64,000 nt of DNA from Streptomyces sp. ISL-96 (GCF_018614035.1 NZ_JAGGPA010000012.1:1-64000), one strand, 5' to 3'. Counted from the first letter of the stretch, positions 39,966 to 50,246 are shown. A program made the numbers and translations. Notes: generated by a model not told the origin, from the letters alone.

Positions 39966-42900
39966 GCCGCAACTACGCACTGCTCATCGGTACAGCCACT
40001 TACCAGGACCCCGGTGTTCGCGCCACTTCCGGCCGTCCGCGCCGATGTGCACCTCCTGAGCCAGGTCCTGGAGATGCCGTCGATCGGACGTTTTGAGGAC
40101 TGCTTACGGGTGGAGGACTCGTCCAAGGCCGCCATCACGCAGTCCGTCGAGAGCTTCTTGAACGACCGGGAACCGGACGAGCTGGTTGTGCTCTACCTCA
40201 GCGGACATGGCGAGTACGAAAGGGAAGACGGACAGCTGTACTACATCGCCTCGGACACGCGCAGTGGCGACGTGGAGAAGACCGGGGTGAAGGCTTCCTT
40301 CATCACCGAGCAACTGGAGAGCTGCGCCGCACAGCGCAAGATCCTCCTCCTCGACTGCTGCTTCAGCGGGGCAGCCGTACAGGGATTCCGGAGCAAGGGC
40401 GGAGCGCAGGCGCAGCCTGTGCCGAGGGTCGAGGCGAGTGGCGTCTACGTGATCACTGCGTCGCACCACTGGGAGAGGTCGTTCACTTCCACGCCGGGAG
40501 AACCTTCACAATTCACCGGCGCGATGGTGAAGGGCCTGCATACGGGGCGGGCGGACCTCGACGGTGACGGCCGAGTGTCTGCCGACGACCTGTTCCGGCA
40601 CATCAGCCGGGAGCTGAAGAACGCCCCGGCCGACAAGCAGCAGACGCCCACGAAGTCCAGCTTGTCGGTGACCGGGGACATCTTCCTCGCGAAGTCGGCG
40701 GTCGGCCGGCCGGTTCCCTCCCTGAAACCCCTGCCCGCCTCGGCCGTGACAGCAGATCCCGCCGGTGGCCCGGCGACGCTCGTACCGGTCAAGTCGGCCC
40801 CGGTGGTCCACGACGACAAGGCATTCACCGAGGCGGACTGGTCCAAACTGTTCGACTACTACCTCCAGTGCCTGCGCGAGGAGAGCTCCGGCGACGCGCT
40901 GCTGTCAGTCAACGGCAGAACCCCGCCACGCGCCGTCTGGCCGGCCGGACAGGAATCCCTGCTGTCCGGGACCAGCGCGTCCGTACCGGTCTCCGCAGAG
41001 ATCGTGAGCCTTGCGGAAAAGGCGGGCAAGGACGGGGCAGACCTCTGGTACGGCTATCCCGCTGTAGTGCTGTTCGACGGCAAGCAGCAGGTCTGCGCAC
41101 CGCTGGTCATGCAGCAGATCGAGGTCGTCACGGATGCCCAGGGACACAGTGTCGCCGTACCTGCCGGGCCTGCGATTCCGCATCCGAAGCTGGTCCTGGA
41201 CCGGCTGGGGAAGGACGAAGGGCTGGAATTGCTCGCGTCCTACCAGCCGAGCTGGCGGCCGGGGTTCCGCGACGAGATGGTACGAGACCTCCGCAGCCTC
41301 CTCGACCAGCTGGCGCTCACCGACACCGAGCACCTCGACCCGGGCGCTCTCGGGGACGGCAGCACGCTCCGGGCCGCCCACGAGGGTGCACGCAATGTTG
41401 CCCTCGTCTACGCCGCGAAGAGCGACTCGGCGATGACGGCGAAGCTGGTCAAGGACTACAAGACGCTGCAGAAGTCCGTCGGGCTGATCGCGGACACCGC
41501 CCTCGGCGCACTGGCCAGTCCGGCTGAGCCGGAGGCAGTGGCACGGAGCGGCGCGGTGCGAGTCGTGGCCCCACTGGAGCTCAACGAAGCTCAGGAAGCG
41601 GTGATCCGGTCGGCCATGTCGAGTCGACTCACTGTGGCCACGGGGCCGCCCGGCACCGGAAAGAGTCAGCTCATCGTCAATGCGGTGGCCACAGCAAGGG
41701 CGGCGGGCGAATCGGTCCTTGTCGCGTCCACCAACAACAAGGCAGTGGACGAGGTCTGGGACCGGTGCGAGAAACTGACGCCCGGACTGATCATCCGTAC
41801 AGGTAGCAAAGGGGGAGAGCGCGACAACGTCGAGACTGAGCTGCTCGCTCTGGAAGAGCTCACGCGCGTCGCGCGACCCGCTCGCTCGGCCGACGCGTGC
41901 CGGGGTGACGTGCGCAACGCTGTACGCGACCAGGAATCCGTGCGGCAGCGGATGGCTGAAGTGGCCGAGCGTGAAAGGCTGCTGGCCGAGCTGGGGCGGC
42001 GCCGCAGCGAATATGCCGACGCCGGCGCGTGCGACCCCAATGCGGTGGGCTCCGCGTTCGGCGACGATCATGCGCTCTCCCGCTGGCTGGTGACGGCGCG
42101 CAGAGCGAGCCGGGCGTGGCTGTTCGGCAGGCGCCGGCGTAGCCGTGCGGTGCGCCGGTTGTCAGCACTGCCCGTGCGGATCCGGAGTCGTGAGGATTTC
42201 GCCGCTCTGGTGTCTTTCGCGCAGGATGAGTCCGCATGGCGGGCCGAGTCTGCGGCGGCGGATCAGGGGCCGGGCGACGCAGCGCTGCTGGCCGACCTGG
42301 GTGCAACAGACAGGGAGGCGCGGCGCACGGCTGAAGTCCTGCTGCGGGCACTCGTACAGGAACAGGCGGCGCCGGCCCGACAGGCGCTGTTCGACCGCAT
42401 CGAGGCGGTACGGGCGGGTTCGTCGCGTGAGTGGGCGGCTCTGGACAAGCTGCTGCCGAACGTCTCGGGCTGGGCTGTCACGGCACGGTCCGCGCGCAGA
42501 TTCCGCGACCGGCCGGGCCTGTTCGACCTGGTGATTATTGACGAAGCGAGCCAGTGCTCCACGCTGGACATCTTGCCTCTGCTGTTCCGTGCCAAGCGGG
42601 CACTGGTTATCGGCGATCCCATGCAACTGCCGCACATCACCACGATCCAGCCGCGCCAGGAGGCTGCGTCAAGAAGCGCGGCGACGCTGCGGGGAAGCTG
42701 GCTGGAAGAACACCGGCTGGGGTATCGCCGCTACTCCTCCTTTCACGCCACCGCACGTGCCGCGGGCAGCACTTTGCTGCTGGACGAGCACTTTCGCTGT
42801 CACCCGGACATCGTCTCGATCTCCAACCGTTACTGCTACGCCGACCGGCTCACCATCCTGACCGATCCACGCTCACTGAGGCGCCTCGACGGAGTGAACG

Positions 42901-43670
42901 CGGTGCAGTGGCTCGACATCGAAGGGAAGGCCAGGCAGGGGCGTAACGGATCATGGATTAATGAGGAAGAGGCCGAGCGTGTTCATATCGCTGTTGAGCG
43001 GCTCTTGGCACGACTGCCGGACGGGGCATCCGTCGGAGTAGTCACACCCTTCCGGGCCCAGAAAGAGCTGATCGCACCTCGTTGGGCTCACGAGCCACGG
43101 GTCAGGGTCGGTACCGTGCACACCTTTCAGGGCGGGCAGCAGGATGTGATGCTGCTGTCACTTGTCGCCGGGCCGGCCATGCGGCCGAGCGCGATCAACT
43201 GGCTGTGCCGCGAGGTCAACCTGTGGAACGTCGCCATCACCAGAGCTCGTTCACATCTCATTGTCCTCGGCGATCGCGACTTCTGGTCTGCCCGCACCGG
43301 AATGCCCCGAGCCCTGTTGGACGCGGCGGCGGGGCATGAGCCTCGGGCTGCTCGGGACGCGGAACCGAACGAGCGGTCACTGGCGGTGGCAGACCAGTTC
43401 CAGAAGCTCCTCTCCGATGCGGCTCCGGGCGCAGTGGTGGACCGGAACACTGTGATTGACGGATACCCATGCGATTTCGAAGTGCGCTCCGACAGCGGGG
43501 TGGTTCCGGTGCTTCTGGATCTGTCCGCTCCGGCGGAGGTGAAGCCCGCGCGACATCTGCGGCTTGCGCTGGCCAGGTCCGTACTACTGCCCGGTGGCGT
43601 TCGTGTGCCGCTGTGGCACGCATGGGCAGAGCGACTGGACCGGGCGCTTGGAGATCAGCGGCCGATGTAG
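39962..43670 (+). CDS. Caspase-SF1 helicase effector, EACC1-associated, frameshifted near its start
   Basis: GTG 39962 begins SRNYALLIGTATYQDPG, the first strand of a caspase fold, but this frame stops early. The rest continues in the next frame from about 40014: APLPAVRADVHLLSQVL, LYLSGHGEYE (catalytic His, H65 from GTG 40014) and LLLDCCFSG (catalytic Cys C116). Then follow a linker, a superfamily 1 helicase (Walker A GPPGTGKS near 545, Walker B VIIDEASQCS near 840, GTVHTFQGGQQDV) and a C-terminal region that may be a worn nuclease fold. One extra base at 40013-40016 explains the break. Without correction, GTG 40014 (AGGA upstream) would give a 1218-residue protein lacking the first strand. 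Proposed role: suicide protease sensing nucleic acids. Confidence 0.82.
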
Positions 43671-45850
43671 AGGAAACGCAGGTAGCGGCCGAATGAGAGC
43701 GCCCGGCGGTGCAGGCCGGCTGCGGCGAGGGATGCGTTGATCGAGTCGAACTCGGCGCGTGCGTCCCGCAGTTGAACGGAACGGTGGCTCAGCGCCTGGC
43801 GCTGCTGCTGGGCTCGGCCGTCGGCCAGGACCTCCTGGGCCGCGAGGTGCGCGCGACCGTCCTTCAAACGCTGCTGTGCATGCGTGCGCCGAGTATTCGC
43901 CTCCGACTCGGACTTGCGCCGCTGACTGCGCAACTGGTCGCGGCGTAGCTGGGACTGGGAGGTAAGGGCCCGTACTCGTGTCGGCGTCAGCTGAGTGGGC
44001 CGGCGAGGTCTGATGTTCGCCAGCTGCTGGTTGCGCCAGGCATCCAGAGTCTGGGCTCGCGCTTCCCCGATGTTCTTGACGTCGACACTTCGGCCGCCGG
44101 GGAGAGTGAGGCGTGCGCCCATGGTGTTGTATTGAGCGTTGCGCACGGGCCTGTATCCCGTGAAGTCGGCGGCTGTACGGATGCCATGGGCGGCCAGCTC
44201 TTGGGTGATCTTCGGGCCGATGTTGCGCAGTTTCGCGCTTGAGATGCGGCACTTCCGCAGCTGTTCCTGGGTGAACGCATACTGCTCGTCGTCCAGAGCC
44301 TTGCGTAGAGCAGCCTGCAGATCGCTGTCCAGGGAAGTCAGCTGCCGGTCGATCGCTGCCCATTCTTTGATCTTGTCCCGCTCGGTCGCCGCCAGCTCAC
44401 GCTGATGCTGCTCGGTGAGGTGTTGCTGATCCCGTGCGAGTCCGGCCTTGCGCGCGGTCTCGGAAGTATCGAGCCTCTTACGGTCGCGCTCCAGTTCCTT
44501 GGCCGCCTTGTCCGGGTCGCCGACCTGCTGGCGACGCAGCCTGAGTTCCTTGACGTACGCGTGCAGCGCGCGGCTTTCGGGGCGCGTGCGCCCCCTGAGA
44601 AGTGTCACGAAGGCTGCCATGGCGAAGGGAGCCGCTGAGATTGGGGGCCCCAGAATCGCGGCCATCGGCAGGAGGACGAGCGAGACGAGCGCCACGGGCA
44701 GAAGCAGGGCTGCGAGGACGTCCAGGAATGTGCGTCCGGTGAAGCGAGTGGGCAGAGGGACCGGTGGCGCGGTAGTGGTCGCGGTCGTGGTCTGCGGGGG
44801 AGGTGGAGTCGGCAGGTGACCGTTCATCCAGCTGGGCAGAGGGCCGGAGCCGGACTGTATCGGAACCACAGGGGTTGGTCCGGGCGTCGCCGCGAAGGAT
44901 GCAGCTGCAGCGGTGGGCAGGGCGTGCGACAGCGGAGGAAGGGCTTCGAGGGGCTGGTAGGAAAGCGCGCGGACTTGGTCGGCCAGTCCGCTGACCGTCC
45001 TGTCCCGGTGGGAGAGAAGGACAGGAAAGCGTGGGGAAGTAGAAGGGCTCTTGAAGTCGCCCTCGGTCAGGAGGAGGAACTCACCGTCTGCTTCATGGAG
45101 CTGGCTCCACAGTCCGGGATCGGCTGCGACCGCTTTGAGCGCGAGATAGATGACCCATGCGGAGAAGCGGTCCACTTCCGCGCCGAAGTCGTCATTACCG
45201 CGTGCTGGGGACTGGTAGTTGCGGTGCCCGCGTTCCGTACCCCCGTGACCGGACAGGGCGGGTACGTACATGCCGTCGTAGTCCACCAGCCGGAAGGTGC
45301 CGTCTGCCGCGACCAGAAGGTTGCCATGCTGCAGATCTCCGTGGGCGATTCCGTGTGAGTCGAGATCGGCGGTCAGGTCTGCGAAGCGGTCAGCCAGCAG
45401 ATTCACCGCGGTGCTGTTCTGATGGTGGCCGTCCAGCCAGGAGGACAGTGTGACTGCCTCCACCCAGTCCATTTTAAGTACGGGGAAGTGCTCGGCGCCG
45501 ACCCGGATGGCGTTCGGAAGATACTCGAAACCCATCTTCCACTGTTGTGACAGGGTGCCGGGAGCGAGTCCGGCAAGCTGCGTACTGATCGCCTCGTAGC
45601 GGAGTTCCTGGTCGGGCACGTGACGGGTGAAGCACTTGACGGCGTAACGCCGACCCGACGAGGGCGAGGTGAGGCAGAAGACACTGGCAAAAGCACCCGA
45701 GATGGCTTTGGGCAGGCGGAGTGCCTTGATGATGTCGGGCTTGGCGCCCTTGAGCTCAGGGTGCTGAAAGCACAGATGGGTGTGTTGGAGCGCTTCCGCG
45801 TACTCGCCGCCCGTAGGGAACTTTCTGTGCGGACTGGTGGGCGTGGCCAC
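43655..45850 (-). CDS. Protein kinase with membrane helices, coiled coil and helix-hairpin-helix (TerY-P kinase)
   Basis: A 731-residue protein. The kinase domain (about 45-300) has VK72, the catalytic loop HGDLQHGN (D172, N177) and DYD at 190. A proline/Thr linker leads to two membrane helices (about 377-400 and 403-418). A charged coiled coil (about 430-530) is followed by a helix-hairpin-helix, LRNIGPKITQELAAHGI at 541-557. This is the kinase of the TerY-P type triad (vWA, PP2C, kinase). GTG 45850 follows the PP2C stop by 3 bases. It converges with the caspase gene, overlapping it by 16 bases. HhH suggests DNA or RNA binding. Confidence 0.88.
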   Translation of the reverse strand: MATPTSPHRKFPTGGEYAEALQHTHLCFQHPELKGAKPDIIKALRLPKAISGAFASVFCLTSPSSGRRYAVKCFTRHVPDQELRYEAISTQLAGLAPGTLSQQWKMGFEYLPNAIRVGAEHFPVLKMDWVEAVTLSSWLDGHHQNSTAVNLLADRFADLTADLDSHGIAHGDLQHGNLLVAADGTFRLVDYDGMYVPALSGHGGTERGHRNYQSPARGNDDFGAEVDRFSAWVIYLALKAVAADPGLWSQLHEADGEFLLLTEGDFKSPSTSPRFPVLLSHRDRTVSGLADQVRALSYQPLEALPPLSHALPTAAAASFAATPGPTPVVPIQSGSGPLPSWMNGHLPTPPPPQTTTATTTAPPVPLPTRFTGRTFLDVLAALLLPVALVSLVLLPMAAILGPPISAAPFAMAAFVTLLRGRTRPESRALHAYVKELRLRRQQVGDPDKAAKELERDRKRLDTSETARKAGLARDQQHLTEQHQRELAATERDKIKEWAAIDRQLTSLDSDLQAALRKALDDEQYAFTQEQLRKCRISSAKLRNIGPKITQELAAHGIRTAADFTGYRPVRNAQYNTMGARLTLPGGRSVDVKNIGEARAQTLDAWRNQQLANIRPRRPTQLTPTRVRALTSQSQLRRDQLRSQRRKSESEANTRRTHAQQRLKDGRAHLAAQEVLADGRAQQQRQALSHRSVQLRDARAEFDSINASLAAAGLHRRALSFGRYLRFLYIGR

Positions 45851-45853
45851 GGG

Positions 45854-46687
45854 TCACCGCCCCTCGATATCGATCCGGATGACGGCGACATCGTCATTGC
45901 GAAGAACGTGGCTCTCCCGGAGCCCGCCCAGCCACCCGGCGAAAGCCGCGGCGTCGTGGGGGCCGCCGAACTCCAGAAGCTGGTGAAATGCGCGGACCGG
46001 GTCGGAGGCCGAGAGGAACCAGGCAGCCAGCGCGTCCGTCATCAGCAGCAACCGGTCCCCAGGCTCGCAGCGGCCCTCGGCGAACTGGGTACGGGCGGCC
46101 AGCAGCCCTGTGTCGTGATTGCGACTGCCGAACAGGTCGGGGACTGTGTCGAAGTCCTCAGGTCGTTCCACCGGAAACGACCGCAGGGGCTTGTCGTCGC
46201 GGATATGGAAAAGGCAGCTGTCGCCCAGGGCCGCGGCCTGCCAGCGCCAGCCGGCACTTGGCCGCACCGGGTCGGGAACGAGGCGCGCCACCAGCATGGT
46301 GGCGTGCGCACCGGCCGTCAGTTTGGTCTGCTCGTACCACTTCAGCGGCCGGCCCTCCTCGTCCCGGGCACGGGTGTAGTTCTTCAGCCACGGCTCCCAT
46401 TGGCCGACCGCCGCAGCGGCGAACTCTTCGAAGTCCGTGCCTCTGCCGAAGAATTCGGTCCGCTCCAGGGCCCACTGAGTCGAGGCCTCGGCGAGCAGCC
46501 GGGCCCAGTCCTTGGACAGCACGCTCTCTGTGGCACCGTCGCACAGGCTCGCCGCCATCGGGCCGTCGATCAACTCGTCGAAGGGATGGTGGCGGGGCAG
46601 TACGTGGACGGCATCTTCGCACTCCGCTTCCGTACTGCCGTGCTTCGGGGCGACGAGGTGCGTGACGTACAGGCCCGGAGAGGTCAC
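45854..46687 (-). CDS. PP2C-type protein phosphatase (TerY-P triad)
   Basis: A 277-residue metal-dependent Ser/Thr phosphatase: ECEDAVHV near residue 23, LCDGATES with D50, ALGDSCLFHI, LLLMTDALAAW and NDDVAVIRI are the PP2C acidic metal-site motifs in order. It probably reverses the partner kinase. GTG 46687 overlaps the vWA stop (GTGA), and the kinase starts 3 bases after its own stop, so the three genes are one operon. No membrane segment. Confidence 0.9.
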   Translation of the reverse strand: MTSPGLYVTHLVAPKHGSTEAECEDAVHVLPRHHPFDELIDGPMAASLCDGATESVLSKDWARLLAEASTQWALERTEFFGRGTDFEEFAAAAVGQWEPWLKNYTRARDEEGRPLKWYEQTKLTAGAHATMLVARLVPDPVRPSAGWRWQAAALGDSCLFHIRDDKPLRSFPVERPEDFDTVPDLFGSRNHDTGLLAARTQFAEGRCEPGDRLLLMTDALAAWFLSASDPVRAFHQLLEFGGPHDAAAFAGWLGGLRESHVLRNDDVAVIRIDIEGR

Positions 46688-47520
46688 CGCAGTTCGGTTG
46701 CTCGGGTGCCGATGTCCAGGAACTGGACCACTGTGGTGATGTCCGCGTTGTAGACGAAGCCGCGGGTGGCCTCGCTGACGCGCTGCCCTTGAGATGCGGC
46801 GTAGGACCGCATGTGGCTCGGCAGCGGGCTGGACATGTTGAACAGTGTGCGGGCGTACGAGTCGGGGAGGTCGGCGTCGGAGTCCGGGAAGGCGGTGGGC
46901 GACCCGCCGGAGGCCGAGACGTGCAGGTTGAACAGCAGGGCCCCGCCATCGGCCGTGGCGTGCTGAGTGATGGTGGCGGCTGCTGCCGACGGGTCGCCGT
47001 CGGTCGATTCGCCGTCCGTCAGATTGATGACAATGGGCGGGAAACTGGCCGGGTAACGCTCGGTCCAGCCGGCTACGAGCGTCTCGGCGTACTGCAGAGC
47101 GCGGTTCATGGGCGTACCGCCATGGGCTACCGGGTCCATCCACAGCGGGAAGCTGACGGAGGTCTCGACGAGGCCGCCCGCGCCGTCCGGGACCTTCTTC
47201 GTACGCGAGTCGATACGGGCCGGATGGTCGGCGACTTCGCTCAGCGGGACGAGGTCGCGGCCGGACAGCTCGCCGCCGAATGCCGAGCCGACGGTGGCGC
47301 CGTAACCGATGACCGCGATGTGGAAGTAGTCGCGTACGCCCTCTTCCTTGGCGCACTTGACAGAGAGCTCCGTGAGTAGCCGATTGATGGCGTCGGCCAC
47401 TACGTCGGCCTTCTGCTGGGCATCCTCGCCCCCGATGGGATCAGTCATCGAGGTGGACTGATCGACGAGAAAGATAATGCTCGTCGGGTTGGTGCGGCTG
47501 ATCTCGGCCGTGTACGGCAT
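46684..47520 (-). CDS. TerY-like von Willebrand factor A protein
   Basis: A 278-residue vWA-domain protein. The metal-ion-dependent adhesion site is complete: IIFLVDQSTSM gives D20-S22-S24, with a Thr in the GGTPMNRAL loop and an Asp in INLTDGES. TerY proteins are the vWA members of tellurite/Ter systems and of kinase-phosphatase triads. AGGAG lies 8 bases before ATG 47520. It is the first gene of the leftward triad operon. It probably serves as a phospho-regulated assembly platform (inference). Confidence 0.9.
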   Translation of the reverse strand: MPYTAEISRTNPTSIIFLVDQSTSMTDPIGGEDAQQKADVVADAINRLLTELSVKCAKEEGVRDYFHIAVIGYGATVGSAFGGELSGRDLVPLSEVADHPARIDSRTKKVPDGAGGLVETSVSFPLWMDPVAHGGTPMNRALQYAETLVAGWTERYPASFPPIVINLTDGESTDGDPSAAAATITQHATADGGALLFNLHVSASGGSPTAFPDSDADLPDSYARTLFNMSSPLPSHMRSYAASQGQRVSEATRGFVYNADITTVVQFLDIGTRATELR

Positions 47521-47653
47521 GGGCGAGCTCCTGGTGATTTGCGCGACGCGGGCCGGGAGGGGGGAGTCGCAGGCATGCCATGACCATCGCCTGGTCGGAC
47601 CCCCAAGTCCGGTGCATTTTACGAGAGATTGATGCACGGCGATGGGGAATTGA

Positions 47654-48319
47654 TCAGTTCTCCGCATCCACCCGCCAGGCAGTGAGGACCGCCTCTATCG
47701 CAGGCGCCACCCTCGCGCGCGCCTTCCACCGCGGTACCCCGCTCATCAGCAGGGTGTCGTACGGCGTGTCCTCGTGGCGTATCGCGGCTCGGACCGCTGC
47801 CGTTATCGCTGCCTCGTCCAGGGCTCGGGCCGCCGCGCTGCGGCCCACCCGGCCGCTGCCGCGTTGTGAGGTGTGGGTGGCGATGGCCTGGGCTCGGTGG
47901 GGCGGGCAGGAGGGGAAGAGGCGGAGGATTTTTGTGGTCAGGGTGGCCGTGAAGCGTACGTCCTCGGCCGCGCGGCGGGTTGCGTCTCGGGTGCGGCGGC
48001 GGGCGCGGGCGTCCGCGTCCGCCAGGCAGGACGACTCGGCGTGGGCGAGGGCGGTTTCTTCGACCAGGATGCCCTGGCGCTCGTAGTGTTTGCGGCGTTT
48101 GTTGTGGCGGATGACTACCGCCCAGAGCGAGCTCGCCTCGCGGGAGCGGCGTGTCAGGGCCGCGTTGCCTCGTGGGAGGTAGACCAGGTGGGCCAGGTCC
48201 GCGCAGTCGAGGCAGATGACGGCATTGAACTCGGGGATGTGGAAGCGGAGAGGGCCTTGTCGGCACTCCGCGCAGTGCCTCCGCTTGTGTGGTTCTGGTT
48301 CGATCACCACCAGGTCCAT
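47654..48319 (-). CDS. DUF2293 family protein
   Basis: A 221-residue protein with an N-terminal Cys4-type cluster (HCAECRQGPL and ICLDCADLAHLVYLPRG), which fits a zinc ribbon, and the conserved AALTRRSREASSLWAVVIRH and LRLFPSCP segments of DUF2293. The function is unknown; a nucleic-acid role is plausible from the basic Cys-rich N-terminus. ATG 48319 gives the family start MDLVVIEP; ATG 48340 is an alternative. It lies 133 bases upstream of the vWA gene on the same strand. Confidence 0.85.
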   Translation of the reverse strand: MDLVVIEPEPHKRRHCAECRQGPLRFHIPEFNAVICLDCADLAHLVYLPRGNAALTRRSREASSLWAVVIRHNKRRKHYERQGILVEETALAHAESSCLADADARARRRTRDATRRAAEDVRFTATLTTKILRLFPSCPPHRAQAIATHTSQRGSGRVGRSAAARALDEAAITAAVRAAIRHEDTPYDTLLMSGVPRWKARARVAPAIEAVLTAWRVDAEN

Positions 48320-48355
48320 GCAGGGAGCGTACCCAAGCATGGCGGCGACCAGGTG

Positions 48356-48804
48356 TCAGCGCACGCTCGACGCCGCCGCCTCGTGCATGCAATGCACGAA
48401 ATCGAAGGCGGACTTGGCGAGTTTCGCGATCTGCCCTCCGCGCAGACCAGCTGGACCCGGATCAGGGCCTGCCTCGCGGCTGAGCGTTGTGCGTACGAGT
48501 CCAGGCGCGAGTTTCTGGCGTCGGCACTGGCCGGCGGCTCGGCCCTGCGGTGCCACCGGTCGTTCTGGGCGCGGCGGTAGTCCACCAGGGCGCCGGCGAA
48601 GGCGCTGTACGTCGAGATCCGCTCCTGGCGGAGATGTTCGGCGCGGGTGAGGGCGGCGGCGCGTTCTGCCGTCTGGCGTTGGAAGAAGTGGGTGGCTACC
48701 GAGCCGAGCAGGGAGCCGATTACAGCTATGAGGGCTGTGCCTTGAATAATCGTTCGAGTGTGGGCGGTTGATGTTGTTAACGTCTTGGACGTGGCGAAAC
48801 TCAA
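48356..48804 (-). pseudogene. Membrane-anchored helical protein gene with a frameshift
   Basis: The N-terminal frame gives one membrane helix (TALIAVIGSLLGSVATHF) and a charged helical region (ERAAALTRAEHLRQERISTYSAFAGALV, in part) ending RVQLVCAEG. At about 48432-48440 the sense switches to another frame reading IAKLAKSAFDFVHCM and HEAAASSVR to a stop at 48356. A missing base in GAGGGCAGATC restores one frame. Function unknown. It diverges from the gene at 48791; the starts overlap, so the true start is probably further in than 48804. Confidence 0.55.
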
Positions 48805-49522
48805 TCAGATCATCGCAGTCGAGAAGGGCGTCAAGTCCAAGGCGCAGCAGGACCTGACGGTGGCTCAGCACGCCCTGCAGAAACCTGCCCTGCTCGCGGG
48901 CATCTCGCGTACGTACCAGGCCAAGGACGAGGAGGGTGAGCAGCTTCCGCCCGAGTCCACGCGCGTGCAGGTCAAGGCCGAGGACGTACTGCGCGACACC
49001 GCGAAGACGCTGACCCGGCTGTTCGACGTGACCGCCACCAAGGACTGGGCCAACTGCACCGCCCGCGCCGACGTGACCGTCGACGGACGAGTGGTGGTGA
49101 GTGAGGCGCCTGTGTCCTATCTCCTCTTCCTGGAGAAGCAGTTGGCGGACATCAATGCCTTTGTACGGAAGCTGCCGGTGCTCGACGCCTCTGAGGCGTG
49201 GACGCTGGACCCGTCGACCGACGACTGGAAGACGGAAGCGGTACGGACGCTCCGTACGAAGAAAGTGCCGCGCAACCATGTGAAGGCGGAGGCGACCGAC
49301 AAGCACCCGGCCCAGGTCGAGGTGTACTACGAGGACATTCCGGTCGGGTACTGGACGACCGTGAAGTTCTCCGGCGCGCTGACGGCCCGCCGCGTGAACG
49401 AGCTGCTCGAGCGGGTGGAAAAGCTCCAGCAGGCCGTGAAGTTCGCGCGGGAAGAGGCGAACGGCGCCGAGGTCACGGACCAGCGGGTGGGAGACGCCGT
49501 CTTCGGCTACCTGTTCGGGTAG
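48791..49522 (+). CDS. Conserved protein of unknown function
   Basis: A 243-residue soluble protein that starts AKLNQIIAVEKGVKSKAQQDL and contains a dimer-like helical N-terminus, then a mixed alpha/beta body (SYLLFLEKQLADINAFVRKLPVLD, VEVYYEDIPVGYWTTVKFSG, in pieces). Actinobacteria and their phages carry similar proteins (possibly DUF7873), but I cannot assign a role. GTG 48791 has no Shine-Dalgarno and may be leaderless. It is the last gene before the decayed border segment. Confidence 0.7.
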   Translation: MAKLNQIIAVEKGVKSKAQQDLTVAQHALQKPALLAGISRTYQAKDEEGEQLPPESTRVQVKAEDVLRDTAKTLTRLFDVTATKDWANCTARADVTVDGRVVVSEAPVSYLLFLEKQLADINAFVRKLPVLDASEAWTLDPSTDDWKTEAVRTLRTKKVPRNHVKAEATDKHPAQVEVYYEDIPVGYWTTVKFSGALTARRVNELLERVEKLQQAVKFAREEANGAEVTDQRVGDAVFGYLFG

Positions 49523-49713
49523 CCTCCCCAAAAGACTCCCCGGGCGCCATCGTGCGGTCGGGGTGCGCGAAGAGCGCAAGCTGAAACTGAAGTTCGTCGT
49601 GACTGCCGCGGTACCGGATACGGACCGCGATCAATCTCAGACTCTTGCTCCAGACTCAGCATTCGCCGCCGATCGCCGTTTCCAACCGGGCCCAGGCCCA
49701 TGCACGTCGAGAT

Positions 49714-49730
49714 GCCGGTTCAATTCCGGC
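49714..49730 (+). other. tRNA T-arm-like fragment, possible attachment-site relic
   Basis: GCCGG, TTCAATT and CCGGC form a perfect 5-bp arm with a consensus T-loop, followed by CCGCGGAG as in a 3' acceptor strand. No matching anticodon or D arm lies upstream, so it is not a full tRNA. It could be a 3'-tRNA relic left by integration at the edge of the island. Confidence 0.35.
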
Positions 49731-49879
49731 CCGCGGAGCTCGGTCTGCGGTGGTCTAAAGGCATGACGCGGCGACATAACGACTGACCTGGTCCCATTAC
49801 TGGACGGCGTGCCACATGGGCGGCATTGAACAGGGCTCGGGGGCCGGCTACGCCCCCGGGCCCGCTTCCATTTCGTTTC

Positions 49880-50246
49880 TCCCGGGACGTGATCAGGACC
49901 AAGTGGCCGCCCTTGCCCGGCGCCTCGCGGTACGGGTTGCGGATCTCGTAGTGGACCGATGCCATGACGGTCCCGCCCTGGTCCAGGAGTTCGAGGATTT
50001 CGAACGTGGTGAGGTGGCGGTGGACCGTCGTGGGGAGGACATGTGCCTCTTCGGCGTACGTCGCCGGCGGGGCGTAGATCAGCCGCGGATCGTTCCATGC
50101 GCGTCCTGGGCGTCCTGGGTGTACGCCCCGTACTTCAGCGCACCGTACTCCTCCACCGTCGCCGCGCCCGAGGGCTCCCACGCCGGATCTGTCGCCGGAT
50201 CCCGGCCGCCGTACACGATCTGTTCGATCAGGTCCCGGGGGGTGCG
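49880..50246 (-). pseudogene. Degenerate C39-family peptidase-like gene
   Basis: Read leftward, the first frame gives LIEQIVYGGRDPATDPAW, ATVEEY and then KYGAYTQDAQ...GTIRG, stopping at 50079. The next frame continues LIYAPPATYAEEAHVLP, TVMASVHYEIRNPYREAPGK and GGHLVLI (catalytic His region). In intact Streptomyces relatives the segment between ATVEEY and KYGAYT holds the catalytic Cys; here about 35-40 codons are missing. An internal deletion, a frameshift and a lost C-terminus mark a pseudogene. Nothing else is seen between 49523 and 49880 except the T-arm fragment. Confidence 0.65.

Noticed and set aside
49600..49740. Complete tRNA gene
   Set aside because: Only the T-arm pairs; no anticodon stem, D arm or matching 5' acceptor within tRNA length.
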